Of a stretch of 23,027 nt of DNA, positions 13,871 to 22,443 are shown in pieces. The notes below the pieces were generated by a model, which saw only the letters and a list, made by a program, of their open reading frames with translations, made no database searches and was not told the origin of the DNA. The DNA lies in assembly GCA_964407935.1 (NCBI GenBank), contig CAYOXS010000060.1, forward strand, positions 1-23,027, in the 5' to 3' direction. The translations under genes and the position numbers were made by a program. The stretch's first letter is position 1. The number at the start of each line of letters is the position of its first letter. This DNA is from J095 sp964407935. Its GTDB lineage: Bacteria; Chloroflexota; Anaerolineae; 4572-78; J111.

Positions 13871-16800
13871 CTCGGTGTAACCAAAACGGTGGACACCGCC
13901 GCGCCTGCCGCCGGCAGCGTGATAGTCTACACCATCACGGCCAGCAACAACGGTACAATGGCCGCCACCGGCGTCAGCGTGAGCGATGCCCTGCCGGCCG
14001 GCGTAACCGCCAGCGGCGATGACAGCGGTGGCGCTTACAGCGGCGGCACGTGGGCCATTGGCAATCTGGCCGATGGCGCTTCGGTAACCCTGCACATTAC
14101 CGCCACCGTGGCCAGTACCGCCACCGGGACCATCACCAACACGGCGACCATAACTGGGACAGAGACAGACAGCAACCCGGCCAACGACTCGGCCAGCGCG
14201 GCCATCACCATTGCCGCGCCCAGCGGCCTGGCCTTGTGCGCCACCACCGGTTCAACCACCATGCCCAATGGCTCGACAGTGCCGGTTTGGGGGTACGTGC
14301 CGGGCGATTGCACCGGCAGCCCCACAGTCTCCCAGCCCGGCGGCCCGGTCATCGAGGTAAACCAGGGCGATACTATTACCGTAACCCTGTATAACAACCT
14401 GTCCGCCAACACGGCTCTGCTCTTCCAGGGTCAGGAAATTATCCCCGACCTGGTTGGCGCGCCTGCCGGTGGCTCAAAAACCTATGCGTTTACGGCGACT
14501 GAACCCGGCACCTTTCTGTACGAGGCCGGCCTGCTGCCCAACGCTCAACACCAGGTAGCGATGGGTCTGTACGGCGCGCTGGTTGTGCACCCCAGTTCGC
14601 CCAACGCCTACGATGAGGAAGCCGTGCTAGTGTTGAGCGAGATTGACCCGGCGCTCAATGCCAGCCCGGCCAGCTTCGATTTGCGCAATTACAAACCCCG
14701 CTACTTCCTGATCAACGGCAAAGCCTACCCTCAAACGGCGGCAATTAACACCGCCGCCGGCCATACCGTGCTGCTGCGCTACGTTAACGCCGGTTTGCAG
14801 CACCACTCAATGGCCACGCTGGGCCTGCGCCAATCGCTGGTGGCGGTTGATGGCAGCCCGTTGAGCCACGCCACCAACCTGGTGGCCGATACCTTCGCCC
14901 CCGGCCAAACCGCCGACGCCGTTGTCACGATACCGGCCGGCGCTACCGGTAGCAAATTTGCCCTGTACGATGGCAATTTGATGCTGCGCAATAATACCAG
15001 CGCCGGCTTTGGCGGGATGATGACCTTTGTTGTCACCTCGGGTAGCCCGCCCGCCGGCGATATGGTTGGCCCAACCACCAGCGCTGTCACCCTGGTTGGC
15101 AACGCCCTGTCGGCCACTATCAGCGATGTTGGCAGCGGCGGCTCCAACGTGACCGCCGCCGAATACTTCATCGATACGATTGGGGCCAATGGCAGCGGCA
15201 CAAGTATGAGCGGCGCGGGTGGCTCGCCCACGGTCAATGTTAACGCCACGGTCAGCCTGAGCGGCGGCACTCACACCATCTACGTGCACGGGCAGGACTC
15301 CGCCGGCAACTGGGGTTCGGTCAACTCGGTGAGCGCCAGCCTGGATCAATCCGGGCCGGCGACAACCGGGCTAACCCTGACTCCCACCCCCACCAACGGC
15401 ACGGCTGCGGTGGCCATCAGCGCCAGCGCCGATGATACCGCTGCCGGCGGTTCTAACATCGCCGCCGCCGAGTACACCATCGATGGCGGCGCGGCCCAGG
15501 CGATGACCCTCAACACCACCAGCGCGCCGGTGGCCAGCCTGTCGGCTACCATTTCGGCGGCAACGGTGAACGCGCTTGCGGAAGGCAGCCACGTTGTTTC
15601 GGTACGCAGCCAGGATAGCGCCGGTAACTGGGGCACGCCGGCCACCATCAACCTGATGGTGGACAAGACCGGGCCGACCACCAGTGCGGTTGCTGCCGCG
15701 CCCAACCCCAACAACGGCACGCTGGGCGTCAATTCCAGCACGCCGGCGGTGCGGGTAACGGCCACGTTGAGCGACGCCGCGTCGAACATTAGCACCGGCG
15801 AAGGCTTCATTGATACCGTTGGCGCTACCGGCACGGGCTTCCCGTTCATTGCCAGCGACGGCAGCTTCGACAGTCTTTCTGAAAGCGCCTACGCCGACAT
15901 CCCGCTCACAACCGTCATCCAGCTCAGCGCGGGCAACCACACCATCTACGTCCGCGGCAAGGATGCGGCCGGCAACTGGGGCGCAACCAGCAGCACAACG
16001 CTGGTCATCGACAAGACCCCGCCGTCAATCGCCAGTATTAACCGGGTTGATCCTAACCCAACCAGTGCGGCCACCGTTCAATTCCTGGTTACCTTCTCCG
16101 AAGGCGTGACCGGTGTGGCGAGCGGCAACTTCACTCTGGTACAGGGGGGCGGTCTCGCCGGGGCAACGATCACTTCGGTCACCGGCAGCGGCACGGCCTG
16201 GACGGTAACGGCTACCACCGGCACCGGCGGCGGCTCGTTGGGGCTTAACCTCAGTTCTGCCACCGGCATCAGGGATATTGCCGGGAATGCCTTACCCACA
16301 ACCGGCCTGCCATTTGTGGGTCAGGTGTATACCGTTGTCTCCCCGCCGCTTTACTTCTCAACCGCGGGGAATAGTAACCCGCCAGGCGTGGGTGGTTCAG
16401 CCGATGATGCCGATATCTACTTCTGGAGTGGGTCTGCCTTCAGCCGGGTGATTGATGTCTCTACCGCACCGTATAGCCTGCCCGGTGGCGCTAACGTCGA
16501 TGGCTTCGACAGGGTGGACGCTACTCATTTCTACATGTCCTTTAACGGCAATGTTACCATCCCGATACCTGGCCCCGATCTGGCCGTGGCCGATGAAGAC
16601 GTTGTGTATTTCAACAACGGTACGTGGTCACTGTTCTTTGATGGCAGCGCCAATGGACTGGGCGGCGGTGGTGGCGGTTTTGACCTGGATGCCATTAGCA
16701 TTGTGGGCGGTACGCTCTACTTCTCGACGGACAATAACAATGTTCCGCCGGGCGCTGGTGGTACCGGTGACGATGCCGACATCTACCGCTGGAACGGCGG

Positions 16801-17053
16801 CAGTTCGTACACCCGCATGTTTGATGCCTCGGCCCTCGGTTGGTCCACGGCTAACGTCGATGGCTTTGTGTGGGTAGACGCTACTCACTTCTACATGTCC
16901 TACAGCGCGGATACAACTGTACCCGGCCTGGGGGCTGTTCAGGATGAGGATGTGGTTTACTACAACGCCGGTACGTGGTCTGTGTACTTTGACGGCACCG
17001 CCAAAGGGTTAACCAGCAACAACCTCGATGTGGATGCGTTTGATTTGCCGTAA
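13416..17053 (+). CDS. Protein C, C-terminal part: giant surface protein with DUF11, ligand-poor cupredoxin pair, Ig-like repeats and four-repeat C-terminal module
   Basis: This is the continuation of the gene starting at 12613; the first bases complete a split Phe codon. After the end of one 85-residue repeat and one further unit comes a DUF11 domain (about 13865-14220, DLGVTKTVDTAAP and ATGVSVSDALPAGV). Two cupredoxin-like domains (about 14228-15045) resemble protein B: MPNGSTVPVWGY, then LSEIDP, then PRYFLINGKAYP. The copper sites are degenerate, reading LLFQGQE and GTFLYEAG, and only an isolated HH remains in GLQHHSMATLG. Three Ig-like repeats follow, each ending in D-S/A-AGNWG (15065-16015), then another Ig-like module (VDPNPTSAATVQF, about 16040-16340). 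The last 234 residues are four repeats like those ending the 2022-9842 protein. It is probably a surface scaffold or structural protein rather than an enzyme. TAA at 17051-17053 is followed by a terminator hairpin. Confidence 0.88.
16349..17050 (+). repeat. C-terminal four-repeat module, copy 2 (end of protein C)
   Basis: Units begin LYFSTAGN, HFYMSFNGN, TLYFSTDNN and HFYMSYSAD. Each contains a PG-type turn and DDADIY or DEDVVYY, and ends RVID, LFFDG, RMFDA or VYFDG. Unit 1 matches unit 3 and unit 2 matches unit 4 most closely, suggesting a duplicated two-unit block. The protein ends VDAFDLP, comparable to LDAISLP in the other copy. Unlike copy 1, no Cys pairs are present. Confidence 0.8.
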
Positions 17054-17065
17054 TCGTTTTTAGCA

Positions 17066-17119
17066 AAAGAGAGCCGGCCTCGGGCTGATTCAACAGAAAC
17101 AACCGGGGCCGCTCTCTTT
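17066..17119 (+). terminator. Terminator hairpin after protein C
   Basis: The 9-bp arm AAAGAGAGC (17066-17074) pairs with GCTCTCTTT (17111-17119). The stem continues as GGCC/GGCC and CGG/CCG after a bulged C and a T-G wobble. Poly-U is limited to the end of the right arm. Starting 13 bases after the stop, it most likely ends the A-B-C operon. Confidence 0.6.
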
Positions 17120-17139
17120 CAGACAACACCTTAAAAATG

Positions 17140-17173
17140 CTGCGGCGGGGAGAGTTTCGCCTTCCCGCCGCAG
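17140..17173 (-). terminator. Second GC-rich hairpin; terminator-like only on the minus strand
   Basis: A perfect 10-bp stem (CTGCGGCGGG / CCCGCCGCAG) encloses a 14-base loop. On the + strand no T-run follows. Read on the minus strand, the stem is followed by CATTTTTAAGG, which looks like a terminator, although no minus-strand gene was found to need one. It could instead be an RNA-stability or leader hairpin for the next gene. Confidence 0.35.
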
Positions 17174-17257
17174 TACCGGAGCAAACTTGTAATGCAATCT
17201 GTGAAAACAGGCGCTCATTGAAACCAATTGCAGCTAGAAAATACCGAGGTATTTCGC

Positions 17258-18172
17258 ATGAATCTAAATCAGTCCCGTGAAATTCGCTGGCAGCAGATAG
17301 CCGTTGTGGCCATCGGTGTGGCTGGCATAATCCATTTGATTATTGCGCCGGGCTACTGGTTGGCCGCGCCCATTTACAGCCTGTTTATGGTGTTGGCCGG
17401 CCTGGCCGAACTGACCTGGGCGGCGGTTTATGCGCGCCGGCCTTCGCCGGGCGTGAGCATGACCGGCCTGGTGCTGACCCTGTGGCTGCTTGTGCTGTGG
17501 GGCATCAGCCGGGTGCTGCCGGCGCCGTTCAGCGCCGGGCCGGGGGCCGTTGACGCGGCCGGGCTGGCCGCCAAACTGGCCGAGGCTGCCGGTTTACTGG
17601 CGCTGGCTGTGGCCATAATTCAATCCTACGCCGCGAGTTCCGGCCGGCCGGCGGCCTGGCGGGCGCTGGTGGGTGTAGCGGTGATCGGCGTGGCGCTGGG
17701 CGCGCTGGGGTACGGCGCGGCCCGGGCCAGCGAACCCTACTTTCCGGCACTGGCAGCCGCGCCGCAGTCCGCCGAAGTTGCCCTGGCGCAGGACGACTGG
17801 CCGCTGACCAATGAAGCCGCCGCCGCCGCGGCCAAACCGGTTTCGGCCAGCACACTGGAAGAGAACTCCGGTATGCAGGTCAAACTCATCGCCGTCACCA
17901 TGCTCGGCGGCATGATCGATTTCCGGTTCAAGGTGCTGGATGAAACCAAAGTGGATGACATGATTCACAGCCGGGATAAACAACCGAAACTGGTGGCCGA
18001 AGACAGCGGCATGGTGCTAACCCTCACTCAGGAACATTATCACAAGTATGAGATGAAAGAAGGCAACACCTACTTTTTGTTCTACACCAACCGGCAAAAT
18101 GCCATCCGGCCCGGCACGCCGGTCTCGGTGGTAATTGGCGATATGCGCCTGGAACATCTGACCGCGCAGTAA
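17258..18172 (+). CDS. Membrane protein with five predicted helices and a C-terminal extracytoplasmic domain
   Basis: The 304-residue protein has about five hydrophobic segments (12-31, 34-58, 67-88, 104-122, 135-155). These are followed by an Ala-rich spacer and a soluble domain of about 105 residues (200-304) with GMQVKLIAVTMLGGMIDFRFKV and a KVDDM segment. I have the impression that GGMIDFR-type domains recur in secretome proteins of unknown function, but I cannot name a family. I chose ATG 17258, with GAGGT at 17245-17249 upstream. An in-frame TTG at 17228 would add ten residues and is less likely. An odd number of helices would place the C-terminal domain outside if the N-terminus is cytoplasmic. 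It lies between the terminator of the cupredoxin operon and a secreted protease 48 bases downstream, so it may be co-transcribed with the latter. Confidence 0.75.
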   Translation: MNLNQSREIRWQQIAVVAIGVAGIIHLIIAPGYWLAAPIYSLFMVLAGLAELTWAAVYARRPSPGVSMTGLVLTLWLLVLWGISRVLPAPFSAGPGAVDAAGLAAKLAEAAGLLALAVAIIQSYAASSGRPAAWRALVGVAVIGVALGALGYGAARASEPYFPALAAAPQSAEVALAQDDWPLTNEAAAAAAKPVSASTLEENSGMQVKLIAVTMLGGMIDFRFKVLDETKVDDMIHSRDKQPKLVAEDSGMVLTLTQEHYHKYEMKEGNTYFLFYTNRQNAIRPGTPVSVVIGDMRLEHLTAQ

Positions 18173-18220
18173 AGGGATTGGATGTGAATCGTGCCATTTG
18201 TTAAAAACCGGAACAGTATC

Positions 18221-20740
18221 ATGAAAATCGCCAGCAAAATCCTGATTGTTGCGGCCTTGCTGTTGGCAGCAGCCGGCCCAATCCACGAGCAATTCCCGGC
18301 TGCCAATGTGTCCGCCGCGGCCCAATCCGGCTCGCCGGCGCTGGTGGCCGCAGACGTTCAGGCCAGCCTGCGGGCGTTGCCCGCCGGGCAGATGTTGTCG
18401 GTGATTGTCACCCTCAAAGACCAGGAGGATTTGAGCCGATTCCGCAACCGCGACCGGCGCATTCGCCAAACCGAACAAATCCGGGCCATGCGTAATCGCG
18501 CTGGCACCTCGCAAAAATTGCTAAAAGCGTTGTTGCAAAGCCGACAGGTTCAGGGCCGGGTTAGCCATATCACCCCGTTTTGGGTTTTTAACGGTCTGGA
18601 AGTTACCGCCACTGCCGACGTGATTCAGGAATTGGCGCTCCGCCCCGAGGTGCTGACGATCACCCCCAATGCCACCGTTCAGGCTCCGGCGGTTACCGTT
18701 TCCAGCGCCCCACCCGAACAAAATCTGACCGTGATCAACGCCCCCGCGCTGTGGAGTTTGGGGTTTACCGGGCAGGGCGTGGTGGTGGCCAATATGGACA
18801 CCGGCGTGGATTACACTCACCCGGACCTGGCCGCGCAGTGGCGCGGCGGCAGCAATAGCTGGTTTGATCCCAACGGCCAGCACGCCGCCCCCACCGATCT
18901 CAGCGGGCACGGCACTGGAACGATGGGCGTGATGGTGGGCCGCGATGCCGGCGGCAGCTCGATTGGCGTGGCCCCGGGTGCGCAGTGGATTGCGGTTAAA
19001 ATTTTCAACGATGCAGGCTCGGCCACGGTGGCCGGGATTCATTTGGGGTTCCAGTGGTTGCTGGACCCCGACGGCAACCCGGCCACGGCGGATGCGCCCG
19101 ATGTGGTGAACAATTCGTGGTCAATAAACAGCTCCGGCTGCAATCTGGAGTTTCAGCTCGATGTGCAGGCCCTGCAAAACGCCGGTATTGTGCCGGTTTT
19201 TGCCGCCGGCAATTACGGCCCGGCCGCCTCTACCAATGTCAGCCCGGCCAACTACCCCGAGTCGCTGGCCGTGGGCGCGATCAACAACAATAGCGCCATT
19301 TATACCTACAGCAGCCGCGGCCCGTCGGCCTGCGGCGAAACCTCTACCGTTTATCCCGAAATTATGGCCCCCGGCGTCAACATTTACACCACCGAACGCT
19401 ACGGCCTGTACAATTTGGCCACCGGCACCTCGCTGGCCGCGCCGCATGTGGCTGGCGGGCTGGCGCTGCTGTTGAGCGCCTTCCCCAACCTGACCGTGGC
19501 TCAGCAAAAAGCCGCGTTGCTGACTACCGCGGTCAATTTAGGCGTGGCCGGGCCGGATAACACCTTTGGTTACGGCCGGCTCGATCTGCTGGCTGCTTAC
19601 CAGAGTCTGGCCGGGAGCGGCCCCACTCCCACGGCGACAGCGACGTCCATTCCGCCGACGAATACACCCGTCCCGCCAACAAATACGCCGATTCCACCGA
19701 CGAACACGCCGGTTCCACCCACGCCGACAAACACGCCCATCCCGCCAACAAATACGCCGATTCCACCGACGAATACGCCGGTTCCACCGACGAACACGCC
19801 CATCCCGCCAACAAACACGCCCATCCCGCCAACAAATACGCCCGTCCCGCCAACGAACACGCCCATCCCGCCAACGGCGACCAATACACCCGTCCCGCCA
19901 ACGAACACGCCCATCCCGCCAACGGCGACCAATACACCCGTCCCGCCAACGAATACGCCGGTTCCGCCAACGAACACGCCCATCCCGCCAACAAATACAC
20001 CCGTCCCGCCAACGAATACGCCGGTACCTACGCCCCTGCCGGAAAGCGATTTGATTTTTGCCGACAGCTTTGAGTCGGGCGCGCTGAACGCCTGGTCGGC
20101 GGTAGTGGATCAAAATGGCGGCCTCACGGTCTCGTCCGCGGCGGCGCTGGTTGGCGGCAACGGCCTGGCTATGTCGATGAACAACAGCGGCTCAACCACC
20201 TACCTGCCGTTTGTGGTCAAAAGTATGCTGGCTGCAGCCGCGTCCAAAGGCAGCCTGCCGCCGGCCTACCTGCGCGACGGCTCGCCGCAAAATGAGGCGC
20301 GCTATCGGGCCCGCTTTTACTTTGACCCCAACAGTATTGTGATGAACAACGGCGTCACGCACCGTATTCTTACCGCCCGCAGCGCCAGCGCCGATGTCAT
20401 CGTTCTGGATTTTCGGCGGTCAAACAACATGTACCAGCTTCGGGCCGGGCTGCGCACCGACGGCGGCAAAACTATTTTCACCGGCTGGTACAGCCTGTCT
20501 GACGCGCCGCACGCCGTTGAGTTTGACTGGCAAGCCGCCGCCAGCGCCGGTGCGAACAACGGCTACCTCAGCCTGTGGCTCGACAGCGTGTTGCAACAAA
20601 CGCGCAGCGGCATCGACAACGATACCCTGCGGATTGAAGAGATTTGCCTTGGCCCGCTCACCGGAATTAGCGGCACCGTAAACGGCGCTGAATATTTTGA
20701 TGATTTTGTTTCGCACCGGGCCAATCCAATCGGGCCGTAA
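18221..20740 (+). CDS. Secreted subtilisin-like serine protease (S8) with inhibitor-like propeptide, heptad linker and C-terminal beta-sandwich domain
   Basis: This is an extracellular endopeptidase of 839 residues from ATG 18221. The Sec signal is at 1-34. An I9-like propeptide (about 58-155) includes SVIVTLKDQEDL and a helix that would fold and inhibit the enzyme. The S8 catalytic domain (about 170-465) has D193 in VANMDTGVDYTHPD, H230 in LSGHGTGTMG, oxyanion N331 in AAGNYG, and S404 in GTSLAAPHVAGG. All catalytic residues are present. A Pro/Thr linker of 17 heptads (about 477-601) joins a C-terminal domain (about 607-839) that resembles concanavalin-type folds (FADSFESGALNAW, YFDDFVSH). 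The start is uncertain: GTG 18191 is in frame and would lengthen the signal by ten residues, and neither has a strong ribosome site. It may mature or shed the neighbouring surface proteins, which is inference. Confidence 0.93.
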   Translation: MKIASKILIVAALLLAAAGPIHEQFPAANVSAAAQSGSPALVAADVQASLRALPAGQMLSVIVTLKDQEDLSRFRNRDRRIRQTEQIRAMRNRAGTSQKLLKALLQSRQVQGRVSHITPFWVFNGLEVTATADVIQELALRPEVLTITPNATVQAPAVTVSSAPPEQNLTVINAPALWSLGFTGQGVVVANMDTGVDYTHPDLAAQWRGGSNSWFDPNGQHAAPTDLSGHGTGTMGVMVGRDAGGSSIGVAPGAQWIAVKIFNDAGSATVAGIHLGFQWLLDPDGNPATADAPDVVNNSWSINSSGCNLEFQLDVQALQNAGIVPVFAAGNYGPAASTNVSPANYPESLAVGAINNNSAIYTYSSRGPSACGETSTVYPEIMAPGVNIYTTERYGLYNLATGTSLAAPHVAGGLALLLSAFPNLTVAQQKAALLTTAVNLGVAGPDNTFGYGRLDLLAAYQSLAGSGPTPTATATSIPPTNTPVPPTNTPIPPTNTPVPPTPTNTPIPPTNTPIPPTNTPVPPTNTPIPPTNTPIPPTNTPVPPTNTPIPPTATNTPVPPTNTPIPPTATNTPVPPTNTPVPPTNTPIPPTNTPVPPTNTPVPTPLPESDLIFADSFESGALNAWSAVVDQNGGLTVSSAAALVGGNGLAMSMNNSGSTTYLPFVVKSMLAAAASKGSLPPAYLRDGSPQNEARYRARFYFDPNSIVMNNGVTHRILTARSASADVIVLDFRRSNNMYQLRAGLRTDGGKTIFTGWYSLSDAPHAVEFDWQAAASAGANNGYLSLWLDSVLQQTRSGIDNDTLRIEEICLGPLTGISGTVNGAEYFDDFVSHRANPIGP
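19649..20023 (+). repeat. 21-bp coding minisatellite, 17 units of (I/V)PPTNTP
   Basis: Seventeen heptad units span 375 bp. Three units carry two extra residues (PT, AT, AT), which explains the 18 bases beyond 17 x 21. Third positions differ between units (ACG/ACA, GCG/ACC), so most copies are not identical. The result is a flexible, rod-like and possibly O-glycosylated linker. Slippage would change linker length in frame. Confidence 0.9.
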
Positions 20741-20758
20741 TAAAGGAATGAGTGCCAA

Positions 20759-22282
20759 ATGAACCAGCGACAAACGAACAAAATCCAGACTGTTTCGCGG
20801 CGGTGGGCGCTGGCGGCTGGCAGCCTGTTACTGGTCAGTTCGCTGGGCTGCTCGCTGGCCCAACGGCTGCACGCCCCGGCGGCGCAACCGCCGCAGGTCA
20901 GCATGCGCCGGCTGGAGCCAACCCGCACGCCGCTGCCCACGCTAACCGCCACCGCCAGCCCATCGCCCACGCCGCCGCCAACCTTCACGCCAACAGACAC
21001 ACCGCCGGCGACTGCTACGCCGCTGCCAACCACCCCGCTGCCGGCAACCAGCACGCCGCTGCCTGCGCCATCGCCGCTGCCAACCACCCCGACGCCGCCG
21101 GCAGCCATCGTTGCCGTCGCGCCCAAACCGGTCGCGGTCGCGCCGCCCACCGCCACGCCGCTGCCCACCGATACCCCGCCGCCGCCGCCAACGGCCACGC
21201 CCAACTACGCCTATCGCGCCGAGGAAATGTACCAGGATCACACCTCAAACCCGTTTCTCACCGGTTATGTGGCCGTGGTTAATGCCCAGGAAATTCCCAT
21301 CGGCGGAGTCAAAGCGGTCGGCGTTTTTGAACCCGGCGACATTCATTACGAGAGTCCTCTTTCCCAGTGGTTTTTTAATGGCGCCACCGCGCCCGGCGCT
21401 GTCGAAAAAGAGAGCAGCGTAAAATTTGAACCGCCGGGCGGCATCCAGCCGGGAACCTGGACCCTCCATCTGGAAGACCCCAACGGGACGCGGTTGTCCG
21501 GGGATTGGGCGTTTGCCACCGATCCCCAAAAGCCGGAGTGGTTTTATGTTAAATTCAAACAGCCGCCGCCCACCAGTCCGGCCGGCCCGGCCATAGTCGC
21601 CGCGCCGCCGGTCAATCCGCCGGTTGCCGCTCCGGTCGCTGCAGCGGTGAACCCGTCCGTGCTGCCCACGGCCACGGTGGTTGTAGCCGCGGCTGCCCCC
21701 GCGCCGCCAACGGCCGGCTGGGCTTTTGCCAACATTCAGGTTATCAACAACGGCGATGGCAGCGAAACCGTGGTCGGCGATATGGTTAACAACACCGGTT
21801 CCGCCCAGTTAGTTGACCACATTGCCGGCGCGTTTTTCAACAGCCAGGGCCAGCCGTTGCCCACCCCCGGCGATACTTACGGCTATTGGCCGCTCGATGT
21901 GGTGCCGGCCGGCGCGCGGGTGCCATTTCAGCTAACGGCGTACAACACCCAAAACGTGGGCCGGGTCGATATGACCGTGGCCTCGCAGCCGGACAGCCAG
22001 CAGCCGCGCCAGAATTTTGAGATTTCCAATACCGCCGCCACCAGCGACGATGGCGCTTACTGCGTAACCGGCGCTATCCGCAACTCCGGCGCGCAGTTGC
22101 ACAATTATCTCACCGTGGTAGTGGTGCTGTTCAACGATCAGGGACAGGTTATCAATTTTGACAGCGATCAGGCGGCTTCGCCCGACGCGATTGTGGGCGA
22201 TGGCACCTTTGGCGTCGATGTGTGCATCGATGCTCTGGGGCAGCACGTGGCTCGCTACGATCTGCGTACCTTTGGCCAGTAA
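20759..22282 (+). CDS. Probable lipoprotein or anchored secreted protein with Pro/Thr linker and FxLYD-like C-terminal domains
   Basis: The 507-residue protein begins with a signal-like stretch (14-31, RRWALAAGSLLLVSSLGC). C31 could be lipid-modified, but position -3 is Ser where Leu is usual, so the lipobox is imperfect. Residues 50-150 are low-complexity TP/PT. A folded segment (about 148-265) shows YRAEEMYQDHTSNPF and PPGGIQPGTWTLHLEDPNG. A second Pro/Ala linker leads to two related beta domains (about 320-507) of the FxLYD type, which often mediate surface interactions. They include WAFANIQVINNGDG, VVGDMVNNTG, YCVTGAIRNSG and VVVLFNDQGQV. AAAGGA at 20742-20747 lies 11 bases before the ATG. 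It begins 18 bases after the protease stop, so the two are likely one transcript. No enzymatic motif is seen. Confidence 0.82.
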   Translation: MNQRQTNKIQTVSRRWALAAGSLLLVSSLGCSLAQRLHAPAAQPPQVSMRRLEPTRTPLPTLTATASPSPTPPPTFTPTDTPPATATPLPTTPLPATSTPLPAPSPLPTTPTPPAAIVAVAPKPVAVAPPTATPLPTDTPPPPPTATPNYAYRAEEMYQDHTSNPFLTGYVAVVNAQEIPIGGVKAVGVFEPGDIHYESPLSQWFFNGATAPGAVEKESSVKFEPPGGIQPGTWTLHLEDPNGTRLSGDWAFATDPQKPEWFYVKFKQPPPTSPAGPAIVAAPPVNPPVAAPVAAAVNPSVLPTATVVVAAAAPAPPTAGWAFANIQVINNGDGSETVVGDMVNNTGSAQLVDHIAGAFFNSQGQPLPTPGDTYGYWPLDVVPAGARVPFQLTAYNTQNVGRVDMTVASQPDSQQPRQNFEISNTAATSDDGAYCVTGAIRNSGAQLHNYLTVVVVLFNDQGQVINFDSDQAASPDAIVGDGTFGVDVCIDALGQHVARYDLRTFGQ

Positions 22283-22299
22283 AAGCGCCAAACCCAAAA

Positions 22300-22419
22300 C
22301 CTCAGTTCGGGATAAGGGAATTAGGACACAGATAAACACAGATCCCACAGATTATGTCAAAAAAATTAAGGGGAAAATCTGTGTCCGATTAAAACTTTGC
22401 CGGTTATCCCGAACTCAGG
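22300..22419. repeat. 120-bp nested inverted-repeat element, MITE/REP-like
   Basis: Outer arms of 16 bases (22300-22315 with 22404-22419) match at 15 of 16. Inner arms GGACACAGAT / ATCTGTGTCC (22324-22333 with 22377-22386) match exactly. Between them are spaced direct copies of ACAGAT (ACACAGAT, ACACAGAT, CACAGATT). The interior is AT-rich and non-coding. It lies between the lipoprotein-like gene and copC-like gene and may also act as a terminator of the former. Confidence 0.6.
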
Positions 22420-22443
22420 TTCAAAATAATGGAGGAATTTTAA

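Noticed and set aside
13235..14095. Minus-strand open frame spanning the N run
   Set aside because: It depends on undetermined bases and is antisense to the well-supported repeat protein C.
19649..20023. Regular short repeats resembling a CRISPR array
   Set aside because: Units are contiguous 21-bp coding heptads without unique spacers, in frame with a subtilase.
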